Shown here piece by piece: positions 29,577-38,780 of a stretch of 64,000 nt of DNA (position 1 is the stretch's first letter; each line of letters begins with the position of its first letter). The stretch lies in assembly GCF_021295335.1 (NCBI RefSeq), contig NZ_JAIWOT010000001.1, positions 2,588,501-2,652,500 on the forward strand, written 5' to 3'. Both the position numbers and the translations under genes were made by a program. Below the pieces are notes generated by a model that saw only the letters and a list, made by a program, of their open reading frames with translations, was not told where the DNA came from and made no database searches. Source of the DNA: Komagataeibacter sp. FNDCF1 (GTDB lineage: Bacteria > Pseudomonadota > Alphaproteobacteria > Acetobacterales > Acetobacteraceae).

Positions 29577-30476
29577 ATGAAAACCAAAAAGGATGCCGGT
29601 CGGCCCCGTCTGGGGCGCGGCCTTGCCGCCCTGCTGGGCGAGCAGGTGAACATGCTGCCCGCTGCCCCCGCCGTGGAGGGGCGCAAGGCGTCGGATGTCA
29701 TCGCCAGCCTGCCGGTTGATGTGATGGAACCGAGCCCTTTCCAGCCGCGCCAGCAGATGGAACCCGCAGCGCTGGAGGAACTGGCCAGTTCCATTCGTGT
29801 GCGCGGTATCCTGCAGCCCATTCTCGTACGCCCGCACCCGCAGCGCGCGGGCATCTACCAGATCATCGCGGGGGAGCGGCGCTGGCGTGCCTCCCAGCTT
29901 GCCGGGCTGCATGACGTGCCCGTCCATATCCGCCAACTGGACGACGGGGATGCCATGGCCGCGGCCCTGGTGGAAAATCTCCAGCGTGCCGACCTCAACG
30001 CCATTGAGGAAGCAGAGGGTCTCCAGCGCCTGCTTGATGACTACGAACTGACACAGGATGAACTGGCCAGCGCGATTGGCAAGTCCCGTCCGCATGTGGC
30101 CAACATGGTGCGCCTGCTGCAACTGCCCGCACCGGTGCGCGATGCGGTACGTCACCAGAGTCTCTCGGCCGGGCATGCCCGCGCCCTGCTGGCGCATGCG
30201 GATCCCGTGGCGGCGCTGAAAGTGGTGCTGGCGCAGGGGCTGAACGTGCGCCAGACGGAAGCGCTGGCCAGGCAGCAGGAGCGAAAGAGTGCTGCCGCGC
30301 GCGAGAAGGCGGAAAAGGCCGCCCGTAACCCCGAAATCGCCTCACTGGAACGTGATCTTGCAGCCCGGCTGGGGTTGAAGGTCCAGATCAGTTTTGATGG
30401 CAGGGGCGGCAGCATCAGGATCGACTACCGTTCGCTCGAACAGTTCGATGGCCTGCTGCGGCTGCTGCAGCAGTAG
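29577..30476 (+). CDS. parB: Chromosome partitioning protein ParB (Spo0J), CTPase/DNA-binding
   Basis: A 299-residue protein. The N-terminal RPRLGRGLAALLG segment stimulates ParA in relatives. The CTP-binding ParB/Srx domain includes SPFQPRQQM, RGILQPILVRPH and the GERRWRA motif. A helix-turn-helix region (LASAIGKSRPHVANMVRLL) binds parS, and the C-terminal dimerisation region follows. It acts on the two parS sites nearby. parA lies 2 bp upstream; a short gap and tRNA-Lys follow. Confidence 0.96.
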   Translation: MKTKKDAGRPRLGRGLAALLGEQVNMLPAAPAVEGRKASDVIASLPVDVMEPSPFQPRQQMEPAALEELASSIRVRGILQPILVRPHPQRAGIYQIIAGERRWRASQLAGLHDVPVHIRQLDDGDAMAAALVENLQRADLNAIEEAEGLQRLLDDYELTQDELASAIGKSRPHVANMVRLLQLPAPVRDAVRHQSLSAGHARALLAHADPVAALKVVLAQGLNVRQTEALARQQERKSAAAREKAEKAARNPEIASLERDLAARLGLKVQISFDGRGGSIRIDYRSLEQFDGLLRLLQQ

Positions 30477-30560
30477 AAAATTTTCATAAAAGTGCAAAAT
30501 CCCCTTGTCAGCCAGTGGGGTGACTGCTAGAAGCCCTTTCACCCGAGAGGGTAATCCTGT

Positions 30561-30636
<76 letters not shown>

Positions 30637-30660
30637 CAGGATTAAACAAGAGTGCACAAG

Positions 30661-30693
30661 TCCCCATCAAGGCTCCGCCGGTGGGGATTTTTT
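30661..30693 (+). terminator. Intrinsic terminator after tRNA-Lys
   Basis: An 8-bp stem (TCCCCATC with GGTGGGGA) is followed by six T, 25 bp past the tRNA end. Confidence 0.8.
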
Positions 30694-30807
30694 GTATCGC
30701 ATCCCCCGGCCATCATCCTGCGCCATGGTTGCCGCCACGCAGCACAGGGAAGGGATCATCATGACCAACCCATTCCCCCTGGGGGCGTCTCCCCTGCGGC
30801 AGGCACC

Positions 30808-31548
30808 ATGAGCGCCCGTCTTCCCCTGATCGGTATCACGCTGGACAGTGAACCGCCTGCGCCTGTGGGCACGGGCGGGTATTCGCGCTTTCCATGGTAT
30901 GCGATCCGGCAGAACTACATGGACATGACTGTCGCCTGCGGTGGCCTGCCGGTGGCCCTTGGCCACGATCCGGGCATTGCGGCACAGATGGTCTCGCGGC
31001 TTGATGCGGTGGTCATCACGGGCGGGGCCTTTGACGTGCCGCCTGCCCTGTATGGCGCGACGCAGGCCCATGCCACCGTCCAGACCAAGCCGCGCCGGAC
31101 AGTGGCGGAAGCCGCACTGTTCGAGGCCGCCATGGAAAAGGGCATTCCCGTCCTTGGCATATGCGGCGGCATGCAGCTGCTGGCCGTGCTGCTGGGCGGC
31201 ACACTTGTGCAGCATATTCCCGACGCGTGTCCCGGTGCACTGGCGCATGAGCAGCCCAATCCGCGTGATGAGGCCGGGCATGACGTGCATGTCGTGCCGG
31301 GCACGGCGCTGGCGCGGCTGGTCGGGGCCACGCGCCTGCCGGTCAATTCATCGCACCATCAGGCAGTGCGGGATCCCGGGCGCTGCGTGGCATGCGCGCA
31401 TGCGCCCGACGGGGTGATCGAGGCGATTGAACTGCCCGGCCATCCCTTTTGCATCGGGGTGCAGTGGCATCCGGAATTTGGCATCTCGGCAGGGGACCGT
31501 CTCCTGTTCGAAGGGTTGATCGACGCCGCAGGGCAGGCAGGAACATGA
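30808..31548 (+). CDS. Class I glutamine amidotransferase-like hydrolase, peptidase C26 (gamma-glutamyl-GABA hydrolase type)
   Basis: A 246-residue protein with the C26 fold. The nucleophile Cys lies in GICGGMQLL near residue 116 and the catalytic His is in VQWHPEF near 220. The N-terminal LIGITLDSE and the ITGGAFDVPPALYG segment match PuuD-like enzymes, which hydrolyse gamma-glutamyl-GABA or related amides. The exact substrate is unknown. The ATG at 30808 was chosen because the upstream extension overlaps the terminator and has no domain similarity. It overlaps the following rluB-like gene by 4 bp. Confidence 0.85.
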   Translation: MSARLPLIGITLDSEPPAPVGTGGYSRFPWYAIRQNYMDMTVACGGLPVALGHDPGIAAQMVSRLDAVVITGGAFDVPPALYGATQAHATVQTKPRRTVAEAALFEAAMEKGIPVLGICGGMQLLAVLLGGTLVQHIPDACPGALAHEQPNPRDEAGHDVHVVPGTALARLVGATRLPVNSSHHQAVRDPGRCVACAHAPDGVIEAIELPGHPFCIGVQWHPEFGISAGDRLLFEGLIDAAGQAGT

Positions 31549-32324
31549 CACAGGACCATTCTTCTCCCACGTCCCCTCAACGGGGCGACCGTATCGCCAA
31601 ATGGCTGGCCCGTTCCGGTGTTGCCAGCAGGCGGGATGCGGAGCGCATGATTGCCGAGGGCCGGGTGCGGCTCAACGGTGCGGTCGTGACCCATCCGGCC
31701 ACGTTCGTGGACGCGGCGGATATCGTGCAGGTGGACGGCACCGTGGCCAGCGCGCCCGACCGCACGCGGCTGTGGCGCTACCACAAGCCTGACGGGCTGG
31801 TCACGACCCATCGCGACCCCGAGGGCCGCCCCACAGTATTCGAGTCGCTGCCGCCCGGCCTGCCGCGTGTCATAAGCGTGGGGCGGCTGGACCTGAACAG
31901 CGAGGGGCTGCTGCTGCTGACCAATGACGGAGAACTGGCCCGCAGGCTGGAACTGCCCAGCAATGGCTGGATCCGCCGCTACCGCGTGCGCGTGTTCGGC
32001 GTGGTGGATGAACGCATTCTGGCTTCCCTTGCCAGAGGCAGCGAGTTCGATGGCGTGCGCTATGGCCCGATCGAGGCGCATCTGGATTCGGCCAAGGGTG
32101 ATAACGCCTGGCTGACCGTGTCGTTGCGTGAAGGCAAGAACCGGGAAATCCGCAAGGTCATGCAGGGGCTCAACCTGCATGTCAGCCGCCTGATCCGCAC
32201 GTCCTACGGGCCGTTCCAGCTTGGCACGCTCACGCGCGGCGAACTGGAGGAAGTGACCGGCAAGGTCATCCGGGAGCAGGTGCCCGGCGGCCTTTCCGGT
32301 GGCAAGACCCGGCGCGGGCCGTAA
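31545..32324 (+). CDS. rluB: RsuA/RluB-family pseudouridine synthase
   Basis: A 259-residue rRNA pseudouridine synthase. The N-terminal S4 RNA-binding domain reads RIAKWLARSGVASRRDAERM. The catalytic segment VGRLDLNSEGLLLLTNDG supplies the Asp near residue 108, and GKNREIRKVM follows. Members modify 23S or 16S rRNA; RluB-type is most likely from domain order, but the target site is not proved. The ATG at 31545 overlaps the upstream stop, and its stop overlaps the rsmD start by 1 bp, indicating coupled translation. Confidence 0.9.
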   Translation: MTQDHSSPTSPQRGDRIAKWLARSGVASRRDAERMIAEGRVRLNGAVVTHPATFVDAADIVQVDGTVASAPDRTRLWRYHKPDGLVTTHRDPEGRPTVFESLPPGLPRVISVGRLDLNSEGLLLLTNDGELARRLELPSNGWIRRYRVRVFGVVDERILASLARGSEFDGVRYGPIEAHLDSAKGDNAWLTVSLREGKNREIRKVMQGLNLHVSRLIRTSYGPFQLGTLTRGELEEVTGKVIREQVPGGLSGGKTRRGP

Positions 32325-32899
32325 TGCGGATCATTGCGGGAGATTGCCGGGGCCGCACCCTGCGTGCGCCTGCGGGACAGACCACGCGGCCTACTGCTGA
32401 CCGTGTGCGGCAGGCCCTGTTCGATACATTGGTTCACGCACCCTGGGCCGGGGCGGACCGCATGCGCGGTGCGCGCGTGCTGGACGGATTTGCCGGTACC
32501 GGCGCGCTGGGGCTGGAAGCCCTGTCACGTGGGGCGGCCTCCGCCTGCTTTGTCGAGCGTGACCGCGCGGCCCTGCGTGCCCTGCGTGAGAATATCGCCT
32601 CCTGTGGCCTGCAGGACCGCAGCACGGTGCGCGCCCTCGACATGCTGCGCCTGCCACCCGCCGGTGCCATGGGGCCGGTTGATCTGGTTTTCATGGATCC
32701 CCCCTATAACCAGGACCTGTCTGCCCGGGCGCTGGAGGTGTTGGAGCGTGGGGGCTGGCTGGGACCATCAACTCTGCTGGTGGTGGAAATGGCGGCCAGC
32801 GAGCCCCCCCCGGTAGAGAAGGACAGGCTGCTGCTTGCACGCAGTCACGGGGCCGCCCACCTGTATGCCTGGCGGCACGGGCAGGAGGGTGGCGCGTGA
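32324..32899 (+). CDS. rsmD: 16S rRNA (guanine-966-N2) methyltransferase RsmD
   Basis: A 191-residue SAM-dependent methyltransferase. It starts MRIIAGDCRGRTLRAP, followed by RPTADRVRQALFDTL. The SAM-binding segment is VLDGFAGTGALGLEALSRG near residues 50-68 and the catalytic DPPY is near 126. It methylates G966 in the small-subunit rRNA. It is the third gene of a translationally overlapping group with the C26 hydrolase and rluB-like genes. Confidence 0.95.
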   Translation: MRIIAGDCRGRTLRAPAGQTTRPTADRVRQALFDTLVHAPWAGADRMRGARVLDGFAGTGALGLEALSRGAASACFVERDRAALRALRENIASCGLQDRSTVRALDMLRLPPAGAMGPVDLVFMDPPYNQDLSARALEVLERGGWLGPSTLLVVEMAASEPPPVEKDRLLLARSHGAAHLYAWRHGQEGGA

Positions 32900-33027
32900 C
32901 GGATTGTCCCGGTTTTTATGCACATGGCCTTCTTTCCGGACGCGGGACGGGGTTATAGTCGGGCGTTTGATGGAAATGGGCAGGCGGGACATGCGTCGCT
33001 GCGCTCCGTCGTGCCTCCGGTCCGTGT

Positions 33028-35898
33028 ATGCGCGCATATGGGTGGACCTTAAGATCAGGATATGGATTTTTGGCGATCTTCAGCCGTTTTGTCCCTGACT
33101 CGCTCTCTTCTGGCCCGGTGCGTTCGCGCCTGCGTGAACGGCTGGCGGAAGCCGGGGGGCTGGGGCTGTGGATCGTGGCGCTGTGTCTTGCCATAGCATT
33201 ATGGAGCTATGACCCGCGCGACCCATCGGCCAATACCGCCAGCAGCCAGCCGCCGGACAACCTGCTGGGCAGGCCGGGTGCGTACATGGCCGACCTCATG
33301 CTCCAGGATTTTGGAGTCGTGGGCATGCTGGCCATTTTCTGCCTGCTGGCATGGGGCTGGCGGCTGGTCCGTCACCACGGGCTGGCATCGGCCCTGCTGC
33401 GGGGCATAGCCCTGATATGCGGCCTGCCGGTCATTGCGGCGGATATCGCGGCGCTGCCGCTGCTGCTGCCCGGCCTGCATGCACCCCTGTGGCCAACGGA
33501 TGCCGGGGTGGGGGGCGCGGTCGGCCTGTCTGTAGCCCATATGTCCATTCAGGCGGCGACCGTGTTCCTGGGGCGCTGGGGGCCGCTGCTGGTCTGGTCG
33601 CTGGGGCTGGTGCTTGGCGGGCTGCTGCTGCTGCTGGCCATGGCGCTGTCCCTGGCGGAATGGAAGGCCATTGGCCGGGGCATACGCTTCGTCCTGCGCC
33701 AGCCCATGGTGCTGGTGGCATGGCTACGGCGCATGAAGGACCGCACCCCCCCGCCAGGGGACGAGTCAGACAGGGCCACCTATCCCATCCGCAGGCCGGG
33801 GTCCGCGGTGGCCGCCACGGATGGAGCCGCCACCGCGACGGTGGATGACACATCGTTCCTCCGCACCGTCCTGAGCGAACGGGCGACGGCTGCCGCCACG
33901 CCCGGTACGGCCATGACGCCGGTGGCGGCCAGCCCGACCACAAAGGCCGTGGCCGCGCCGGAGGGCAAGGCCATGACCGTTGCCCGCATGGATGAGACGC
34001 AGCCCCCGGCCCTGGTGGGCCACAAGGCGGAGTCCGGCAGGCCCGCGCAGGTTTCGCTCCAGACAAGCTGGATGCACCCGCCGGGCATGGATGAAGACGT
34101 GGCGCCGCCGCTGCTCATGGGCGGGCCCGCGCCCAAGCCCGCTTCGGACCGCGCGCCGTGGCATGAAGAGCCGGTCGCGGCCGAGACGAAACCCTTCATC
34201 ATGACCCCGGACGATGAGGATGACCTGCCGGCTGTGCCTGCCGAGCCCGCGCGCTCAGGCTTTCTGTCGCGCATCTTCTCGGGCGGCAGCCGGGCTGGGG
34301 AAGCCCCCCGGCCCGAGCCGGATGAGTACAGTCCCCCGTCAATGCCCCCCGTCGTGGAGGAAAGCTACACCCCGCCGCCCCAGCCGGAATGGCAGTTCCC
34401 GCCGCTGTCGCTGCTCAAGCCGCCGCCGTCCGATGCCGCGACCAAACCGACCGAGGAACTGCTCCAGGCCAACGCCACCCATCTTGTCACCGTGCTGTCC
34501 GAATATGGCGTGCAGGGGGAGATCGTGGCCTATCATGCCGGCCCGGTTGTCACCCTGTATGAACTGCAGCCCGCACCCGGCATCCGCGCCGCCCGTGTGA
34601 TCGGCCTGGCTGATGACGTGGCGCGCTCGCTCTCGGTGCTCAGCGTGCGCATCGCCACCGTGCCGGGGCGCAACGTGATCGGGATCGAGGTACCCAATGC
34701 GCGGCGGGAGACGGTCTATTTCTCCGAACTGCTGGGCGACCCGCAATGGGCGCATTCGCGCAACCGGCTCAATCTGGCGCTGGGCAAGGATATCGCAGGC
34801 GAATCGGTCTACAGCGACCTTGGCGCCATGCCGCACCTGCTGATCGCGGGCACCACCGGGTCGGGCAAGTCGGTGGGCGTGAACTCCATGATCCTGTCGC
34901 TGCTCTACCGCCTCTCGCCCGAGCAGTGCCGCCTGATCCTGATTGACCCCAAGATTCTCGAGCTTTCGATCTACGAGGGCATTCCCCATCTCATGACCCC
35001 GGTCGTAACCGAACCGGCCAAGGCGGTCGCCGCCCTGAAATGGGCGGTGCGCGAGATGGATCGCCGGTACCGCGCCATGGCGCACCTGCAGGTGCGCAAC
35101 ATCGCCAGTTACAATGATCGTGTGGCCGAAGCGCGCGCACGTGGCGAGATCGTGACCCGCCGCGTGCAGACCGGCTACGACCCCGAAACCGGCAAGCCCA
35201 CGTTCGAGGAACAGCAGCTTGCCCTCGATTCCCTGCCATATCTCGTCATCGTGGTGGACGAGATGGCCGATCTCATGATCGTGGCGGGCAAGGAGATCGA
35301 AGCCCTGCTGCAGCGCCTGGCGCAGAAGGCGCGTGCTGCGGGCATTCACCTGATCCTGGCCACCCAGCGGCCATCGGTGGATGTGATTACCGGCACCATC
35401 AAGGCGAACTTTCCCACCCGTATCTCCTTTCAGGTCATCAGCAAGTTCGACAGCCGCACCATCCTGGGCGAGCAGGGGGCCGAACAGTTGCTGGGGCGGG
35501 GTGACATGCTGTTCATGCAGGCCGGTGGCCGGATCACGCGCGTGCACGGGCCCTTCGTCGATGACAGCGAGGTCGAGGCTGTCGTCGCCTTCCTGCGCAC
35601 GCAGGGGGAGCCGATCTATGATGATGATGTCATCTCCCCGCAGGAGGAGGACAGTTCCGGCAAGCCCTTCTCCGCCCCTGCCGGGGGGGCGGAGGAAGAT
35701 GGCCTGTTCGCCCAGGCGGTGGAGGTCGTGGCGCGGGAAGGCAAGGCGTCGACTTCCTTCATCCAGCGTCATCTCTCGATCGGGTACAACCGTGCCGCCA
35801 AGATCATCGAACAGATGGAAAAGGAAGGTCTCGTCAGCGAGGCCAATCATGTCGGGCGGCGTGAAGTGCTCATGCGCCGCACCACGGAAGACGAATGA
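33028..35898 (+). CDS. ftsK: DNA translocase FtsK
   Basis: A 956-residue septum-located DNA pump that clears and pairs chromosome termini at division. About four transmembrane helices lie in residues 45-215, followed by a Pro/Ala-rich linker to about 480. The motor domain has Walker A GTTGSGKS near 606 and the Walker B segment VIVVDEMADLMIV near 745. The C-terminal gamma winged helix (about 890-956, ASTSFIQRHLSIGYNRAAKI) normally reads KOPS sequences. A later start near 33118 is possible. The RluA-like gene begins within its stop codon (ATGA). A close copy of the gamma domain occurs in the protein encoded at 38781. Confidence 0.96.
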   Translation: MRAYGWTLRSGYGFLAIFSRFVPDSLSSGPVRSRLRERLAEAGGLGLWIVALCLAIALWSYDPRDPSANTASSQPPDNLLGRPGAYMADLMLQDFGVVGMLAIFCLLAWGWRLVRHHGLASALLRGIALICGLPVIAADIAALPLLLPGLHAPLWPTDAGVGGAVGLSVAHMSIQAATVFLGRWGPLLVWSLGLVLGGLLLLLAMALSLAEWKAIGRGIRFVLRQPMVLVAWLRRMKDRTPPPGDESDRATYPIRRPGSAVAATDGAATATVDDTSFLRTVLSERATAAATPGTAMTPVAASPTTKAVAAPEGKAMTVARMDETQPPALVGHKAESGRPAQVSLQTSWMHPPGMDEDVAPPLLMGGPAPKPASDRAPWHEEPVAAETKPFIMTPDDEDDLPAVPAEPARSGFLSRIFSGGSRAGEAPRPEPDEYSPPSMPPVVEESYTPPPQPEWQFPPLSLLKPPPSDAATKPTEELLQANATHLVTVLSEYGVQGEIVAYHAGPVVTLYELQPAPGIRAARVIGLADDVARSLSVLSVRIATVPGRNVIGIEVPNARRETVYFSELLGDPQWAHSRNRLNLALGKDIAGESVYSDLGAMPHLLIAGTTGSGKSVGVNSMILSLLYRLSPEQCRLILIDPKILELSIYEGIPHLMTPVVTEPAKAVAALKWAVREMDRRYRAMAHLQVRNIASYNDRVAEARARGEIVTRRVQTGYDPETGKPTFEEQQLALDSLPYLVIVVDEMADLMIVAGKEIEALLQRLAQKARAAGIHLILATQRPSVDVITGTIKANFPTRISFQVISKFDSRTILGEQGAEQLLGRGDMLFMQAGGRITRVHGPFVDDSEVEAVVAFLRTQGEPIYDDDVISPQEEDSSGKPFSAPAGGAEEDGLFAQAVEVVAREGKASTSFIQRHLSIGYNRAAKIIEQMEKEGLVSEANHVGRREVLMRRTTEDE

Positions 35899-36656
35899 CC
35901 CGTCCCGCCCCGCCGCGTGGGTCATTACCCTCTTCCACCCCCCTGCCATGTGCGGTCCTGTACCGTGACAGCAGGTTTGTCGTGCTGGACAAGCCGCCCG
36001 GCCTGCCGGTGCATCCGTCGCGTGCGGGTGGCCCCAGTGTCGAGGACTGGTTTCCCCTGCTTTCGCGCCACCGCACCGGGCCATGGCTGGTCCACCGGCT
36101 GGATCAGGACACGGCGGGCTGCCTTGTGGTGGCGCTGCGCAAGCATGCCCTTGTCGCGGCACAGGAATGCTTTGCGGCAGGGCGGGTACGCAAGACGTAC
36201 TGGGCCATCGTGCACGGTGTACCGGCCGGTCCGTCCGGCGTGGTGGACGCCCCGCTTGCGCGCGTGGAGCAGGGCCGCCAGTGGCACATGCAGGTCGTGG
36301 CCGAAGGTCGTGGCCAGCCCGCCCGCACGCGCTGGCGGACCATGGCGACGGGGCGGGACGGGGCGGGCGCGCCGGTCAGCTGGCTGGAACTGGTGCTGGA
36401 AACCGGGCGCACGCATCAGGCCCGCGTGCATTGCGCGGCGCTGGGCTGCCCCATAGTGGGGGACGGGCGCTATGGCGCGCGGGACGCGGGGGCGCTACAT
36501 CTCATGAGCCGGAGCATCCACCTGCCGCTGGACGTTCCCGTGAATGCCATGGCCATGCCGCCTGCGCATATGGCCCGTCTCATGGCGCAGGCTGGCTGGA
36601 CCCTCCCGCCTGGCAACGTGGAAAAGGAAGCAACACGGTGTTTGCCCACACATTGA
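35895..36656 (+). CDS. RluA-family RNA pseudouridine synthase
   Basis: A 253-residue protein with the RluA catalytic signature HRLDQDTAGCLVVA near residue 69-82 and the later ETGRTHQARVHCAALGCPIVGD. There is no S4 domain, so it is of the short RluC/TruC-like type. It converts uridine to pseudouridine in rRNA or tRNA; the target is unknown. It overlaps the ftsK stop by 4 bp and the next gene by 19 bp, so it is part of an ftsK-led operon. Confidence 0.9.
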   Translation: MTRPAPPRGSLPSSTPLPCAVLYRDSRFVVLDKPPGLPVHPSRAGGPSVEDWFPLLSRHRTGPWLVHRLDQDTAGCLVVALRKHALVAAQECFAAGRVRKTYWAIVHGVPAGPSGVVDAPLARVEQGRQWHMQVVAEGRGQPARTRWRTMATGRDGAGAPVSWLELVLETGRTHQARVHCAALGCPIVGDGRYGARDAGALHLMSRSIHLPLDVPVNAMAMPPAHMARLMAQAGWTLPPGNVEKEATRCLPTH

Positions 36657-38746
36657 CGCAGGAACTGCTGCGCGTTCTGGAACGACCCGACCTGCGCGTG
36701 ATCGCGGGCGAGCGGCAGATCATGCTGGACCCTGGGCTTGACCTTCCTTTCCGCATCCTCCCCACAGGTGCCGTCGTGCTGGGCCTGCCCGCGCAGGGAC
36801 AGCAGGAGGAGACGGCCTTCTTCTTGCGCCATGCGCTGGAACTGGCAGCACTGCTGGAACTGGCGCCCGATGCCAGCCTTTGTGCCGGTTTCTGTGCTGC
36901 CCGCACGGCGGCGCTGTTCTGGTACCTCGATACCGGCCGGGCGGAGACCGACGCCCCGGCCGCATGGGTGCCGGACATGGCGCGGGCCGATGTGCCCGGC
37001 CCCGCGGCGCTGCGTGCGATCTGGCCCGGGCTTGCGCCATTGCAGCCCGTGTCCGGCCATGACACGGGCGCCGATGCCTTTGTCACGCTCCATGCCCGCC
37101 TGCTGGCCCTGTGGCCCATGCTGGGACCGACCGAAAACCTGATGGCCACGGGGGGCGATGCCCGGCTGGCGGTGGACCCGGCCACCGGCCTCAACCATTA
37201 TGGCTGTTCGCACCGGCCACGGCCGTGGGCCATCACCTTTGCGTCCTCCACGGCGTCGTCACTGTCCGAACGCGGTTTCGCCGGGGCGGAAAAGGCACGC
37301 CTGTCATTGCTGGCCGGTGCGTTGCAGGGCAGGGGGGATGCCACTGCGTGCCAGCTTGATGGCGATATCCAGAACCGGATCGCGGCGCATTTCGGCCTGA
37401 CGCAGGCGGAGGGGGTGGTGCTGGCCCCGTCGGGCACGGATTGCGAACTCTATGCCCTGGCGCTGGCCAGCCTTGCCCCCGGTGGCCGGCCGGTCAGCAA
37501 CATCCTGCTCGCACCGGAGGAAACCGGCAGCGGCGTGCCGTTTGCCGCAAGGGGCTGTCACTTCGCCAATGATACCGCCCTGGGCCACCGCGTGACCAAA
37601 GGGGAGCGGATAGAGGGATTCGCGGATGATACGCTGGTCATCAACGTGCCCATGCGCGATGTGGCCGGCCATGTGCGCCCGCCCGCGGATGTGGACGCCG
37701 AGGCCTGCCGCCTGACATGGGGGATGCGCCATGCGGGCCAGCATGTGCTGCTGCATCGTCTCGACCTGTCCAAGACCGGCCTGCTGGCCCCCAGCCTGGC
37801 GGCGCTGGAACATGCCTGTGCAACGGAGGGAGAGGACAGCCCCCGCCCTGACGTGGTGGTGGATGCCTGCCAGGCCCGGCTGGACCCGGTTCGCGTGCGC
37901 GCCTACCTGGACATGGGGTGGATGGTCATGGTGACCGGGTCGAAATTCTTTACCGGCCCGCCTTTCTGCGGCGCACTGCTGCTGCCCGCCGGTGTCCGGC
38001 GCAGGCTGGATGGCGCCCGGTCGCTTCCCGCCGGGCTGGGTGACTACAGCTACCGCCATGCCTGGCCTGCCGGGCGGGCTTGTGACATGCTGCCGGAGGG
38101 GCATAATATCGGCCTGATCCTGCGCTGGCAGGCGGCGCTGGCGGAAATGGCGGCGCTGAGTGCCATCCCCCGTGCGCTGATCCATGACCGGCTGCGGGGC
38201 TTCCTGTCCGCCGTTGCGGACCGCATCACGGCGGACCCGGCGCTGGAACTGCTGCCCCCCGTCGCCCCCGCCCGGCCACCGCTGGACGATGCATGGGACA
38301 GCCTGCCCACGATCCTCAGTTTCTTTGTCCGTGCGCCCGACAGCACGGACGGGGGTTTCCGCCCGCTGGCCCTGCTCCAGGCGCGAATGCTTTACGCATG
38401 GCTCAATACCGACCTGTCCGGCCTTGTGCCCGATGATGACCCCGATGCGGGGCTGGCCGCCGTGCTGTGCCATGTCGGCCAGCCGGTGCCGCTGGCCCAT
38501 CCCAGCCTGCCCGGTGAAATCGCGGGGGCGCTGCGCATTTCAGCCGGGGCGCGGCTTGTCTCGGGCGAGCCATCGCATGCGGGCATGGACCCCGGTGAAC
38601 GGCTGCAGCGTGAAGTCCGGAACGTGAGCCAGATACTGGGCAAGATCAGCCTGATCCTGCGCCACTGGTCCCGACTGGAACGCGCCGCGCCGGTGCAGAC
38701 CTACCTGCCGCGTGGCTGGCAGGCGCAGGCCGTTCTGCCTGCCTGA
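36638..38746 (+). CDS. Uncharacterised protein resembling fold-type I PLP-dependent enzymes
   Basis: A 702-residue protein I do not recognise by name. The first roughly 170 residues have no clear similarity. The middle part reads like an aminotransferase/kynureninase-type fold: APSGTDCELYALALASLAPG, then VVVDACQARLD (possible PLP-ring Asp near residue 408), then VTGSKFFTGPPFCGALLLP, whose Lys (about 436) is in the position of a PLP-binding Lys. The C-terminal 250 residues are mostly helical. GTG 36638 is chosen because AAGGAAG lies just upstream; a longer open frame upstream only overlaps the RluA-like gene. It is located between the RluA-like and phosphatase-gamma genes, and its substrate is unknown. 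Confidence 0.75.
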   Translation: MFAHTLTQELLRVLERPDLRVIAGERQIMLDPGLDLPFRILPTGAVVLGLPAQGQQEETAFFLRHALELAALLELAPDASLCAGFCAARTAALFWYLDTGRAETDAPAAWVPDMARADVPGPAALRAIWPGLAPLQPVSGHDTGADAFVTLHARLLALWPMLGPTENLMATGGDARLAVDPATGLNHYGCSHRPRPWAITFASSTASSLSERGFAGAEKARLSLLAGALQGRGDATACQLDGDIQNRIAAHFGLTQAEGVVLAPSGTDCELYALALASLAPGGRPVSNILLAPEETGSGVPFAARGCHFANDTALGHRVTKGERIEGFADDTLVINVPMRDVAGHVRPPADVDAEACRLTWGMRHAGQHVLLHRLDLSKTGLLAPSLAALEHACATEGEDSPRPDVVVDACQARLDPVRVRAYLDMGWMVMVTGSKFFTGPPFCGALLLPAGVRRRLDGARSLPAGLGDYSYRHAWPAGRACDMLPEGHNIGLILRWQAALAEMAALSAIPRALIHDRLRGFLSAVADRITADPALELLPPVAPARPPLDDAWDSLPTILSFFVRAPDSTDGGFRPLALLQARMLYAWLNTDLSGLVPDDDPDAGLAAVLCHVGQPVPLAHPSLPGEIAGALRISAGARLVSGEPSHAGMDPGERLQREVRNVSQILGKISLILRHWSRLERAAPVQTYLPRGWQAQAVLPA

Positions 38747-38780
38747 GTTTTCCTGCATTTCCATCCGACGGATCCCAATC

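Noticed and set aside
36083-36637. Upstream extension of the PLP-like gene in the same frame
   Set aside because: It fully overlaps the RluA-like gene, has a biased composition and no similarity; a GTG with a good ribosome-binding site at 36638 is better.
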